From NCBI GenBank assembly GCA_902461815.1, contig CABPZE010000008.1, forward strand, positions 14,969-78,968: a stretch of DNA of 64,000 bases. The letters are read 5' to 3'. Source of the stretch: CAG-390 sp003523225. Lineage in GTDB: Bacteria; Bacillota; Clostridia; Oscillospirales; CAG-272. Below are positions 1 through 8,827 of this stretch, one piece after another. How positions within the stretch are numbered: the stretch's first letter is position 1; the number at the start of each line of letters is the position of its first letter. Position numbers and translations under genes: made by a program. Under the pieces are notes generated by a model that searched no databases, had not been told where the DNA came from, and worked only from the letters and a program-made list of their open reading frames with translations.

Positions 1-1054
1 CGCAAACCTTGTTAATTACCCCGGTGATACCGCATTTACGGAACAGCAATTGACGCAGCCACTCTACGGCGCAGCACACAGTAAATATTGCTATCGTGCC
101 GGCGATCACGACCGGAATCAGCAATGGCGAATCCGCAAACCTTGTCGGTTCAATGAATCCCCACAGCAAGGGGCGCACAAAACGGTTGTCATGAATCAGA
201 TAAACGCCAAACGCCAACGGGCTCAATACGCCTATCACCTTGGAAAAAACCTTATTTTGAATATCAACTGCTCTGAAAAACTGGAACAAGCTGAAGCTGG
301 CAAGCACAAGCGGAATTGAATTATTGGAATAAAACAGACTTGTCAGCGCGACCCGACCAAAAATATACGGTGTTATGTAGTACGCCGCGATCCGTTCGCC
401 CGCAACTACGGCAATGCATATCAAATAACAGAACAGCGGTTTCTTCCATCCGAAGCTGTCCTTTTTAATATATAGTCTGACATATGCGGCTACTATATAC
501 AGTACGCAAAACCAAAGAAAGCTGTATCCCCCGTTTACTCCTCCAAAGTCACTTATGTAAATAATATTATGCAGAACGGAGAAGATCCCAAGCAAAGTGC
601 AACAGCACAGCAGATGTGTCTTACGGTTCATGGCACGGATGGCACAGTTCAAAAACGGGAAAACAACATATAACAATAAATACGCCGTTACGAACCAGTA
701 CTGCTTCATAGTCACGGTCATAGCACTATTGATAAGCTCTTTCAGCGAAAAGCTGCCGGTTGCGACAGAAACAATGATGCAGCAGACAACGGAATAAACA
801 AACACCTGAAGCCATATATTTGCCAGCTTTTTAAGCTTGAACTGTGATGTACACAAATAGTAGCCGCTTATGATAACAAAACAGTTAACGGCAACAAAAC
901 AAACGGCGAGCAGCAGATTTCCCGCCGCCCAGTTCAGGGAAGGCGTTAATGCATCGTTCAATCCCCCATGGCTGAAGAAATGAAGGCACACGACCATTAA
1001 CATGCTTATAATTCTCAGACAATCAATATTTGACTCACGCTTGTTTTCTGCCAT
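1..1054 (-). CDS. Acyltransferase family 3 membrane protein (partial, runs off window)
   Basis: The minus strand is open from an ATG at 1054 to base 1 (351 codons, no stop), so the C-terminus lies outside the window. The protein begins MAENKRESNIDCLRIISM and continues with VVCLHFFSHGG, matching the N-terminal helix and conserved His of acyltransferase family 3 (OafA/WecH type). About ten hydrophobic segments follow (for example LLLAVCFVAVNCFVIISGYYL and TAYLLLYVVFPFL). Family members O-acetylate or O-succinylate surface sugars at the membrane. The start overlaps the end of the upstream glycosyltransferase by about 20 bp, so the two are co-translated and probably act on the same glycan. The acyl group and target cannot be read from the sequence. 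Confidence 0.85.
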   Translation of the reverse strand, partial: MAENKRESNIDCLRIISMLMVVCLHFFSHGGLNDALTPSLNWAAGNLLLAVCFVAVNCFVIISGYYLCTSQFKLKKLANIWLQVFVYSVVCCIIVSVATGSFSLKELINSAMTVTMKQYWFVTAYLLLYVVFPFLNCAIRAMNRKTHLLCCCTLLGIFSVLHNIIYISDFGGVNGGYSFLWFCVLYIVAAYVRLYIKKDSFGWKKPLFCYLICIAVVAGERIAAYYITPYIFGRVALTSLFYSNNSIPLVLASFSLFQFFRAVDIQNKVFSKVIGVLSPLAFGVYLIHDNRFVRPLLWGFIEPTRFADSPLLIPVVIAGTIAIFTVCCAVEWLRQLLFRKCGITGVINKVC

Positions 1055-2210
1055 CACACATCTCCATAAACTCCCGGTATTTTTCCGTGTTGTTGCAAAT
1101 GCGTTCCATACCTTCAGTCGAGCGCAGGCTTTCCCGCAGCTCCGGGTGAAGCAGCAGCTGCTTCAGTCCTTCATATATTGCCGTCTCATTATTCTCCACG
1201 ATCCAGCCGGTCTCCCCATGGGTCAGCTGCTCCCGGATGCCGGACACGTCGGTCGCCAGCACCGGGCAGCCGAGCAGCTTTGCCTCGACAGTCACCGTGG
1301 GGAACCCCTCCCAGCCGGAGGGCAGGACAAACAGATCGCAGTTTTTCATGTATTTATATGGGTTATCGGTCACGCCGTCAAGAAACACCCTTCCGCCGAG
1401 CCCAAGCTCGCCGATCCTTGCCTCTATCTCCTCAAGCTGATACCCATCTCCCAGCACGTGCCACTGAAAATCGATCCCCTCGCGCTCAAGCATTGCCAGC
1501 ACATCAAGAAAGCGCAGATATTTTTTTGGTTCCGTCATCCTGCCGACCGACAAAAGGACCGTTCCTCCGGCGGGATATGAAAACGGCACCGCGGCAGCCT
1601 CTTTGATAGCTCCGGCATCGAAAAAATTATACAGCACACGGATCTTTTCCGAAAGCTGAGGATACCGCGCGGCAAAGCTGTGTCCCGCCGCTTCGGACAC
1701 ACATATCAGGTTATCCATGCGCAAGATATGCGGTATCAGCCTGTCCGTATCCTTCGGGTCATCCAGATTTGCAACGTCGGTGTGATACCACTGAATGTAT
1801 TTTTCCGCCTTTATGTGTTTCAAAAGAAAATCCGGCGGCTCGGTTTCAAGATAATTTACCGCCACATCAAAGTGCTCGTCAGCATACCGCTTTGCCGCCA
1901 GCTTTTCCGCAAAGCGGCGGTATCCCACCAGCTTGCTGAACGCAAGCTTACAGCATTTGCGCAGCTTTTTCGCAAATGCCTTCTCCGCTTTGATGTCCGA
2001 AAGGGATGCGTAATATTTTTCGGTATATTCCCTGCTGCATATGGCGTCAAAGTGAACGCGGCTGTCAAACTGAGGCTTAAGAAAACCCTTTTCATAAATT
2101 TCAAGCACCGTCACATCATGCCCGCGGGAGACCAGCTCGTCGGCAAAGTTCACCAGAACCTTTTCCGCTCCGCCATAGATAAGCTGTGGGATCTGAATCA
2201 GAAATCTCAT
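1035..2210 (-). CDS. Glycosyltransferase family 4 (GT-B fold)
   Basis: A 391-residue protein starting MRFLIQIPQLIYGGAEKVLV. The ATG at 2210 is chosen because an AGGAAAG ribosome site lies just upstream; the frame is open further 5' but that part looks non-coding. The N-terminal half has the GGAEKV motif of GT4 acceptor domains. The C-terminal half has LLSVGRMTEPKKY and the nucleotide-sugar EX7E motif (EGFPTVTVE) followed by GCPVLATDVSG. It should transfer a sugar from a nucleotide donor during surface-glycan assembly on the inner face of the membrane. It overlaps the following acyltransferase gene. Donor and acceptor are unknown. Confidence 0.88.
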   Translation of the reverse strand: MRFLIQIPQLIYGGAEKVLVNFADELVSRGHDVTVLEIYEKGFLKPQFDSRVHFDAICSREYTEKYYASLSDIKAEKAFAKKLRKCCKLAFSKLVGYRRFAEKLAAKRYADEHFDVAVNYLETEPPDFLLKHIKAEKYIQWYHTDVANLDDPKDTDRLIPHILRMDNLICVSEAAGHSFAARYPQLSEKIRVLYNFFDAGAIKEAAAVPFSYPAGGTVLLSVGRMTEPKKYLRFLDVLAMLEREGIDFQWHVLGDGYQLEEIEARIGELGLGGRVFLDGVTDNPYKYMKNCDLFVLPSGWEGFPTVTVEAKLLGCPVLATDVSGIREQLTHGETGWIVENNETAIYEGLKQLLLHPELRESLRSTEGMERICNNTEKYREFMEMCDGRKQA

Positions 2211-2291
2211 CGTGACTTTCCTTTTCGGGTTATGCCCGCGCCGGTCAAACCGGGAGCTTTTCGTGTAAGGCAACCCAGAAACCTTCAAATT

Positions 2292-2320
2292 ATTATAACA
2301 CCTTTTACGCCGGAAAGCAA
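2292..2320 (-). promoter_or_regulatory. Sigma-A promoter of the glycosyltransferase-acyltransferase pair
   Basis: On the minus strand TTGCTT (2320-2315) and TATAAT (2297-2292) are separated by 17 bp. The start codon at 2210 lies about 75 bp downstream. Confidence 0.7.
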
Positions 2321-2445
2321 TACATACGCCTGACAAAAATGCGATCAATGCGCACGAAAAGCAAAAACGATCACAGTAGAAGAATACCTCTGCCGTGTCA
2401 AGTCGTGATTTTACCCGACAGCATTATAAAAGACCTGACCGAACC

Positions 2446-2476
2446 GGGGCTGACGCGCTTTTGGCGCGTCAGCCCC
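2446..2476 (-). terminator. Strong hairpin downstream of gltD
   Basis: A perfect 13-bp inverted repeat (GGGGCTGACGCGC and its complement) with a 5-nt loop lies about 130 bp past the gltD stop. No immediate U-run follows on the minus strand, so it may end the nitrogen operon or protect its 3' end. It is the main structure in the 2211-2607 gap; besides it and the promoter I see nothing there. Confidence 0.5.
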
Positions 2477-2607
2477 GAACATCTGTACAAACAGCTTATC
2501 AAAGTTTTACTTCCGGCGCGGCAAGCCGGGCTGGCGCCGGGTCCGGATCATGACCCGAGTCATACCGGTCTGTCGCGCCGTATATTATGGGCGGGCAGAG
2601 ACCTTCC

Positions 2608-4071
2608 TCAGATAAGGGATCTGTCCACCTCGTCGGCGCATGCCTTGCCCTCGGCAATCGCCCAGACGACAAGCGACTGTCCGCGCCGGGCGTCCCCCGC
2701 CGCAAAGACCTTGGGTATTGCAGTACGGTAGCTGTCCTTTTCGGTCAGAAGATTTCCCCGCTCGCTGCGGGCAGCGCCGAAAGCCTCTGCGACGGCGCTC
2801 TCACAGCCGACAAAGCCCGCCGCAATAAGCAGCAGCTCACATGGCAGAGTCTGAATGCTGTCGGGGACTTCCGCGAACACGGTCCTTCCGCTCGCCTCGT
2901 CGTATTTCGGCTGAAGCCGGACGGTGCGCACGGCGACCACAGCGCCGCTTTCGTCCGCAACGATCTCCTTCACCGTTGTCTGATATATGCGCGGGTCTTT
3001 GCCGAACACGGCGATCGACTCCTCCTGACCGTAGTCGGTCTTGCAGACCCTCGGCCACTGCGGCCACGGGTTGGACGCCGCGCGGGTGTCAGGCAGTTTA
3101 GCGGTCATTTCAAGCTGAATGACCGATTTGCAGCCCTGACGTATCGCAGTCCCGACGCAATCGTTCCCGGTGTCGCCGCCTCCGACTATTATAACATTTT
3201 TGCCCGACGCGCTGACAGACGGCTGGAACGTCTCGCCCGTGACCGCCTTTGTCGCGGCGCTCAGATAGTCCACCGCGAAATACACGCCGTCCGACTCCCG
3301 CCCCGGCACCTTAAGATCGCGGGGCGTTTTTGAGCCGCAGCAAAGGATAACGGCGTCGTAGCCGTCTGTCAGCTCCTGTGCGGAAATATCGCTTCCCACA
3401 CTTTTTCCGAGCGAAAACACGACACCCTCCGCTTCCATAAGCCGGATGCGCCGCTCGACAATGCGTTTGTCCAGCTTCATGTTGGGAATGCCGTACATCA
3501 GCAATCCGCCGGGGCGGCTTTCGCGCTCATAAACGACCACGCTGTGCCCGCGCTGATTCAGCCGGTATGCGGCTGACAAGCCTGCCGGACCTGATCCGAC
3601 GACGGCGACCCGCTTACCGCTGCGCGTTCCGGGAATTTTCGGCTGCATCCAGCCATTTTCATAGCCCTCCTCGATAATTGACAGCTCGTTGTCGTGAACC
3701 GTGACCGGGCTGCCGTTCATACCGCAGGTACACGCCGCCTCGCAGAGAGCCGGGCAGACTCTGCCGGTGAACTCCGGAAAGGGATTGGTCTTCAGCAGCC
3801 GGGAAAGCGCCTCCCTGCCGTGACCGTTATATATCTCATCGTTCCACTCGGGTATCAGATTGTGCAGGGGGCATCCGCTGAACATACCGCCGAAATTTTC
3901 TCCCGACTGGCAAAAGGGTACGCCGCAGTTCATGCACCTTGCCGCCTGCTCGCGTCTTTCCGTCTCACCGAGCGGCAGACGGAATTCCGAAAAATTCCCG
4001 ATCCTTTCGGACGGAGCAATGCAGTGATTGGTCTGCCGCCCGAATTCCATAAATCCTGTTGGTTTTCCCAT
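2608..4071 (-). CDS. gltD: Glutamate synthase, small (beta) subunit
   Basis: 487 residues from MGKPTGFMEFGR. This start is preferred over an in-frame ATG six codons upstream because GAGG lies about 9 nt before it. GltD supplies electrons from NADPH to GltB for making glutamate from glutamine and 2-oxoglutarate. The N-terminus has the low-potential [4Fe-4S] cysteines (CMNCGVPFC, CPALCEAACTCG). An FAD Rossmann motif follows (VAVVGSGPAGLSAAYRL), then the NADPH site (VIIVGGGDTGNDC) and a C-terminal FAD-closing motif (VFAAGDARRGQSLVVWAI). The length is normal for the family. It lies 48 bp behind gltB and is the last gene of the nitrogen operon. Confidence 0.97.
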   Translation of the reverse strand: MGKPTGFMEFGRQTNHCIAPSERIGNFSEFRLPLGETERREQAARCMNCGVPFCQSGENFGGMFSGCPLHNLIPEWNDEIYNGHGREALSRLLKTNPFPEFTGRVCPALCEAACTCGMNGSPVTVHDNELSIIEEGYENGWMQPKIPGTRSGKRVAVVGSGPAGLSAAYRLNQRGHSVVVYERESRPGGLLMYGIPNMKLDKRIVERRIRLMEAEGVVFSLGKSVGSDISAQELTDGYDAVILCCGSKTPRDLKVPGRESDGVYFAVDYLSAATKAVTGETFQPSVSASGKNVIIVGGGDTGNDCVGTAIRQGCKSVIQLEMTAKLPDTRAASNPWPQWPRVCKTDYGQEESIAVFGKDPRIYQTTVKEIVADESGAVVAVRTVRLQPKYDEASGRTVFAEVPDSIQTLPCELLLIAAGFVGCESAVAEAFGAARSERGNLLTEKDSYRTAIPKVFAAGDARRGQSLVVWAIAEGKACADEVDRSLI

Positions 4072-4119
4072 CTTTACGACCTCTTTCAATGGTTCTTGAG
4101 ACTGATCCTGCGGGGAAGC

Positions 4120-7100
4120 TCAGCTCTTTTGCATCATATAAAACGCCTGCAGCTTGGCGTCCTCGTGCGGAACGCCCTTTTCTTCCAGCTTACCGATGGC
4201 GCTCAGCATCTTCTGATAATCCTTGGCAATGATCTTTTTGAACTGAGGCAGATAATCATTAAAATGCGAGATGATCTTTGCTGCAAACTCAGAACCGGTC
4301 GCGCGGACGTGCGCTTCTATCATCTCTTTAAGCTCGGCAATATCGTGCGCCTCGCTTACCGTACTCATAGTGACCATTTCCTTGTTCAGTCTCAGATACA
4401 GATCATGCCCCTCGTCAAGCACATAAGCGATTCCTCCGCTCATGCCCGCCGCAAAGTTTTTGCCGGTCTTACCGAGTATTACGGCGCGTCCTCCGGTCAT
4501 GTATTCACAGCCGTGATCTCCACACCCTTCGGCGACAGCGACCGCGCCCGAATTGCGGACGCAGAAGCGCTCACCGGCGACGCCGTTTATATACGCCTCG
4601 CCGCTTGTGGCTCCGTAAAGCGCAACGTTACCAATTATGATATTGTCCTTTGCCTGAAATTCCGAGCCTGACTCAGGCTTCACGATCAGCTTCCCGCCGG
4701 AAAGTCCCTTGCCGAAATAATCGTTTGCGTCTCCGGTAAGCTCAAGCGTCAGTCCCTTGGGAAGAAACGCGCCGAAGGACTGTCCGCCGCCGCCCAGGCA
4801 ATGCACCGTGTATGTGTCGGAGGGCAGCGAGTCACCGAATTTTTCGGTTATGACCGAACCGAGTATCGTTCCCACCGTCCTGTTTACGCTGGACACGCTG
4901 ACCGACACCTCATGCGGCTTTCTTTTCTTGAAATAAGGCATAAAAGCTGGCAAAAGCACCTTTTCGTCCAGCGTATTCTGAAGCGCAAAGTCGTACACGT
5001 CCTCCTTACGGAAGTGGACCGGAGTGTTCTTTTCCAGTATCGGGGAAAGGTCTATCGTATCCGCCCGGTGAGTAATGCGCTTCTGACGCATACGCAGCTT
5101 TTCGGTGTGTCCCACCAGCTCGTCAACAGTGCGCACGCCGAGCTTTGCCATTATCTCACGCAGCTCCTCGGCGATGAAGGTCATGAAGTTCATCACATAT
5201 TCCGGCTTGCCGCAGAAACGGCATCTCAGCTCCGGATTCTGTGTTGCGATCCCGACAGGGCAGGTGTCAAGATTGCATACCCGCATCATTACGCAGCCCA
5301 TTGTGACCAGAGGCGCGGTTGCAAAGCCGAATTCCTCAGCCCCGAGTATGCAGGCAATAGCCACATCACGCCCGCTCATCAGCTTGCCGTCGGTCTCAAG
5401 CCGGACACGTGAACGCAGACCGTTGCGCACCAGAGTCTGATGCGCCTCGGCAAGACCAAGCTCCCACGGAAGTCCTGCGCTGTGTATTGAGCTTTTGGGA
5501 GCTGCTCCTGTTCCGCCGTCGTAGCCGGAGATAAGTACCACTCCCGCACCTGCCTTGGCAACGCCTGCGGCGATCGTGCCGACACCCGCCTCGGATACCA
5601 GCTTTACCGATATCCGCGCGTTACGGTTGGCGTTTTTCAGATCGTATATGAGCTGGGCTAAGTCTTCAATTGAATATATATCATGGTGCGGCGGGGGAGA
5701 TATCAGCGAAACGCCCGGAGTTGAATAACGTGTTTTGGCTATCCACGGATATACCTTTTTCCCGGGCAGATGTCCGCCCTCTCCGGGCTTTGCCCCCTGC
5801 GCCATTTTGATCTGAATTTCGGAGGCGCTGCAAAGATATGCGCTGGTAACGCCGAATCTGCCCGACGCCACCTGCTTGATGGCGCTGTTCCTTTCAGTTC
5901 CGAATCGCGCGGGGTCTTCGCCTCCCTCTCCGGAGTTGGATTTGCCGCCAAGACGGTTCATGGCTATCGCCATGCAGGTGTGAGCCTCCTCGGAGATAGA
6001 GCCGTAGGACATCGCCCCGGTCTTGAAGCGTTTTACTATCTCGCTTGCGGGTTCAACCTCCTCAAGCGGCACGCCTCCGTTCTCGTCCCAGACGAATTCC
6101 AGAAGGCCGCGCAGGGTGTGCGGCTTGCGTTCGTCGTCCACCATTGCGGTGTATTCCTTGAATTTTTCGTAAGAGCCGCTATGCGTCGCCTCACGCAGCG
6201 CTACAATGGTCTTGGGATTGTAAAGATGATCCTCGGCATTTTTGCCGGAGCGCAGCTTGTGGATACCAACGCTCTCAAGCGTCTCGTCCACGCCAAGACC
6301 CAGCGGATCAAACGCCTGATCGTGACGGAACTCCACGCCCTCGCCGATCTCCTCAAGACCTATGCCCTCAACGGGGCTGATGGTATTTGTAAAGTATTTG
6401 TCAATTACATCACGGCAGATGCCCACAGCCTCGAATATCTGCGCAGACTGATACGACTGCAAGGTTGAAACGCCCATTTTTGAGGCGATCTTGACGATGC
6501 CGCGGAGGATCGCATTGTTGTAATCCGCAATGGCGGTGTGATAGTCCTTGTCAAGCCTGCCGCCGTCGATAAGAGCCGCAATGCTCTCCTGCGCCAGATA
6601 TGGGTTTATGGCTCTTGCGCCGTAGCCGAGCAGGGTCGCAAAGTGATGCACATCCCTCGGCTCCGCGCTTTCAAGTATGATCGACACGGCGGTGCGCTTT
6701 TTGGTGCGTATCAGATACTGCTCCATTGCCGAGACGGCAAGCAGCGAGGGGATCGCCACGTGGTTTTCATCCACGCCGCGGTCGGAGAGAATGATGATAT
6801 TTGCGCCTTTTTTGTAGGCGCGGTCACATTCGACAAACAGCCGGTCAAGCGCCTTTTCAAGCGAGGTGTTTTTATAGTACAGCAGCGAGACGGTCTGCAC
6901 CCCGAAGCCCGGTTTGTTCATATGACGTATCTTCATAAGATCCACCGAGGTAAGGATGGGGTTGTGGATCTGAAGCACTGCGCAGTTTTCCGGCTTTTCG
7001 CAAAGCAGATTACCGTCCGAGCCTACATACACGGTGGTGTCCGTCACCACCTTTTCGCGCAGCGCGTCGATAGGAGGGTTTGTGACCTGCGCAAAAAGCT

Positions 7101-8625
7101 GCTTGAAATAATTGAAGAGAGGCTGGTGCTTTTCGGAAAGCACGGCAAGCGGAATGTCGCAGCCCATTGAGGCTGTCGCTTCGATGCCGTTTTTCGCCAT
7201 CGGCAGTATCGCCTCGTTCATATCCTCATATGTGTATCCGAATACCTTATAGAGCCGGTTGCGCTCCTCCTCGGAATAATGTGGGATCTTTTTGTTCGGT
7301 ATCGGCAGCTCGGCAAGCGTAACAAGGTTGCTGTCCAGCCACTCGCCGTAAGGCTGACGCCCGGCGTAGTACTCCTTGCACTCCTCGTCGGATATCACTG
7401 CCTTGCGCACGGTGTCCACAAGCAGCATCTTCCCGGGGCGGAGGCGATCCTTGCAGACGATATCCCCGGCGGGAATATCCAGAACTCCCACCTCTGACGA
7501 AAGTATCAGCTTTCTGTCCTTGGTAATATAATATCTCGCCGGGCGCAGACCGTTGCGGTCCAGAACAGCACCCATTATGTCGCCGTCCGAGAAAAGAATG
7601 GCAGCCGGACCGTCCCACGGCTCCATCATAGTGGAATAATAGCGGTACATATCCCGCTTGGCGCGGCTCATGTTCGGGTCGTTCTCCCACGGCTCGGGAA
7701 TGGTTATCATGACTGCCAGCGGCAGCGGAATGCCGTTCATAGTGAGAAATTCCAGCGTGTTGTCAAGCATTGCGGAATCCGATCCGGAAGCGTTTATGAC
7801 CGGAAGGACCTTTACCATGTCCTCCTTCATGCAGACCGATTCCATCGTCTCCTCGCGCGCAAGCATACGGTCGGCGTTGCCCCGGATGGTGTTGATCTCA
7901 CCGTTATGCAGTATAAGGCGGTTTGGATGCGCCCGCTCCCAGCTTGGCATGGTGTTGGTGGAAAAGCGGGAATGAACCATGGCGATGGCACTTTCGTAGG
8001 ACGGATCCTGAAGGTCGGGATAAAAGCGGCGGAGCTGACCCACAAGGAACATTCCCTTGTAGACGATGGTCCTTGAGGAGAGGGAGCAGACATAGGTATT
8101 TTCGCTGCTCTGCTCAAAAACACGACGTATCACATACAGCTTTCGGTCAAAATCCAGCCCGCGGGCAATGCCTTCGGGGCGCTCAAGGAAGCACTGCGCG
8201 ATATAGGGCATCGAGCTTCTCGCCTTTTCTCCGAGAATATCCGGGTTTGTGGGAACGTCGCGCCACGCAATAAAGCGGACTCCCTCCTTGGCGCAGATGA
8301 CCTCAAACATTTTTTCCGCCTGGCGGCGGCTGCGCGGATCCTGAGGGAAGAAAAACATACCGACGCCGTAGTCACGCGCCTCTCCGATATCCAGTCCGAG
8401 ACTGCCGAAAAAAGAGTGGGATATCTGCAAAAGAATACCCACACCGTCCCCCGTATCGCCGGAGGCGTCCTTTCCCGCCCGGTGCTCCAGTCTTTCAACT
8501 ATGGACAGCGCGTCGTTTACAATTGAATGCGACGCCACGCCGTCAATACTCACCACCGCGCCTATACCGCAGGCGTCATGCTCGTATGCCTCCTGATATA
8601 AGGTCTTCTGATCCGTTTCGTTCAT
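4120..8625 (-). CDS. gltB: Glutamate synthase, large (alpha) subunit
   Basis: 1501 residues; the ATG at 8625 has AAGGA upstream. A short propeptide ends at EHDACGIG, and Cys19 would be exposed as the N-terminal nucleophile of the class II glutaminase domain (about 19-430). The central domain is followed by the FMN-binding synthase domain, with GGEDPARFGTERNS and the [3Fe-4S] spacing C-X5-C-X4-C (GCVMMRVCNLDTCPVG). The GXGXG beta-helix domain lies near the C-terminus. The enzyme hydrolyses glutamine, channels ammonia internally and makes glutamate from 2-oxoglutarate, with GltD as electron donor. It sits in the operon glnN-amt-gltB-gltD and is preceded by a 200-nt structured leader, so it may be tuned separately from amt. 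Confidence 0.97.
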   Translation of the reverse strand: MNETDQKTLYQEAYEHDACGIGAVVSIDGVASHSIVNDALSIVERLEHRAGKDASGDTGDGVGILLQISHSFFGSLGLDIGEARDYGVGMFFFPQDPRSRRQAEKMFEVICAKEGVRFIAWRDVPTNPDILGEKARSSMPYIAQCFLERPEGIARGLDFDRKLYVIRRVFEQSSENTYVCSLSSRTIVYKGMFLVGQLRRFYPDLQDPSYESAIAMVHSRFSTNTMPSWERAHPNRLILHNGEINTIRGNADRMLAREETMESVCMKEDMVKVLPVINASGSDSAMLDNTLEFLTMNGIPLPLAVMITIPEPWENDPNMSRAKRDMYRYYSTMMEPWDGPAAILFSDGDIMGAVLDRNGLRPARYYITKDRKLILSSEVGVLDIPAGDIVCKDRLRPGKMLLVDTVRKAVISDEECKEYYAGRQPYGEWLDSNLVTLAELPIPNKKIPHYSEEERNRLYKVFGYTYEDMNEAILPMAKNGIEATASMGCDIPLAVLSEKHQPLFNYFKQLFAQVTNPPIDALREKVVTDTTVYVGSDGNLLCEKPENCAVLQIHNPILTSVDLMKIRHMNKPGFGVQTVSLLYYKNTSLEKALDRLFVECDRAYKKGANIIILSDRGVDENHVAIPSLLAVSAMEQYLIRTKKRTAVSIILESAEPRDVHHFATLLGYGARAINPYLAQESIAALIDGGRLDKDYHTAIADYNNAILRGIVKIASKMGVSTLQSYQSAQIFEAVGICRDVIDKYFTNTISPVEGIGLEEIGEGVEFRHDQAFDPLGLGVDETLESVGIHKLRSGKNAEDHLYNPKTIVALREATHSGSYEKFKEYTAMVDDERKPHTLRGLLEFVWDENGGVPLEEVEPASEIVKRFKTGAMSYGSISEEAHTCMAIAMNRLGGKSNSGEGGEDPARFGTERNSAIKQVASGRFGVTSAYLCSASEIQIKMAQGAKPGEGGHLPGKKVYPWIAKTRYSTPGVSLISPPPHHDIYSIEDLAQLIYDLKNANRNARISVKLVSEAGVGTIAAGVAKAGAGVVLISGYDGGTGAAPKSSIHSAGLPWELGLAEAHQTLVRNGLRSRVRLETDGKLMSGRDVAIACILGAEEFGFATAPLVTMGCVMMRVCNLDTCPVGIATQNPELRCRFCGKPEYVMNFMTFIAEELREIMAKLGVRTVDELVGHTEKLRMRQKRITHRADTIDLSPILEKNTPVHFRKEDVYDFALQNTLDEKVLLPAFMPYFKKRKPHEVSVSVSSVNRTVGTILGSVITEKFGDSLPSDTYTVHCLGGGGQSFGAFLPKGLTLELTGDANDYFGKGLSGGKLIVKPESGSEFQAKDNIIIGNVALYGATSGEAYINGVAGERFCVRNSGAVAVAEGCGDHGCEYMTGGRAVILGKTGKNFAAGMSGGIAYVLDEGHDLYLRLNKEMVTMSTVSEAHDIAELKEMIEAHVRATGSEFAAKIISHFNDYLPQFKKIIAKDYQKMLSAIGKLEEKGVPHEDAKLQAFYMMQKS

Positions 8626-8827
8626 TCTGACATTTCCTTTCTCTCTTTTGTGCCGTCCGCGACGCTGCGAGGGTGCGGCACACAAGCCTTGCGCGGCACA
8701 GCTCCGACAGCTTCAGAGCTTCAGTGCCATAAGGCAACTTTGCACGGGGTCCGCCGCATGGCTCTCACCTTCCCATGCTCGCTGCGGGACAGGACCCCGT
8801 GTTGTTATTTATTATTTATTTTCCGGT
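8626..8827 (-). promoter_or_regulatory. Structured intercistronic leader of gltB
   Basis: This 200-bp gap between amt and gltB is full of inverted repeats. A 10-bp perfect stem joins 8792-8801 to 8743-8752 and encloses further short stems. Next to the ribosome site the sequence TGTGCCG (8649-8655 on the plus strand) can pair with either of two CGGCACA copies (8676-8682 or 8694-8700), which gives two mutually exclusive folds. I do not recognise a known riboswitch class. On the plus strand the large hairpin is followed by a T-rich tract, so a small plus-strand RNA ending there is also possible. Confidence 0.4.

Noticed and set aside
8743..8801. Signal recognition particle RNA or a cobalamin-type riboswitch
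   Set aside because: Short stretches look alike (GGGAAGGTGAGAGCC), but the conserved cores of these RNAs are not present.
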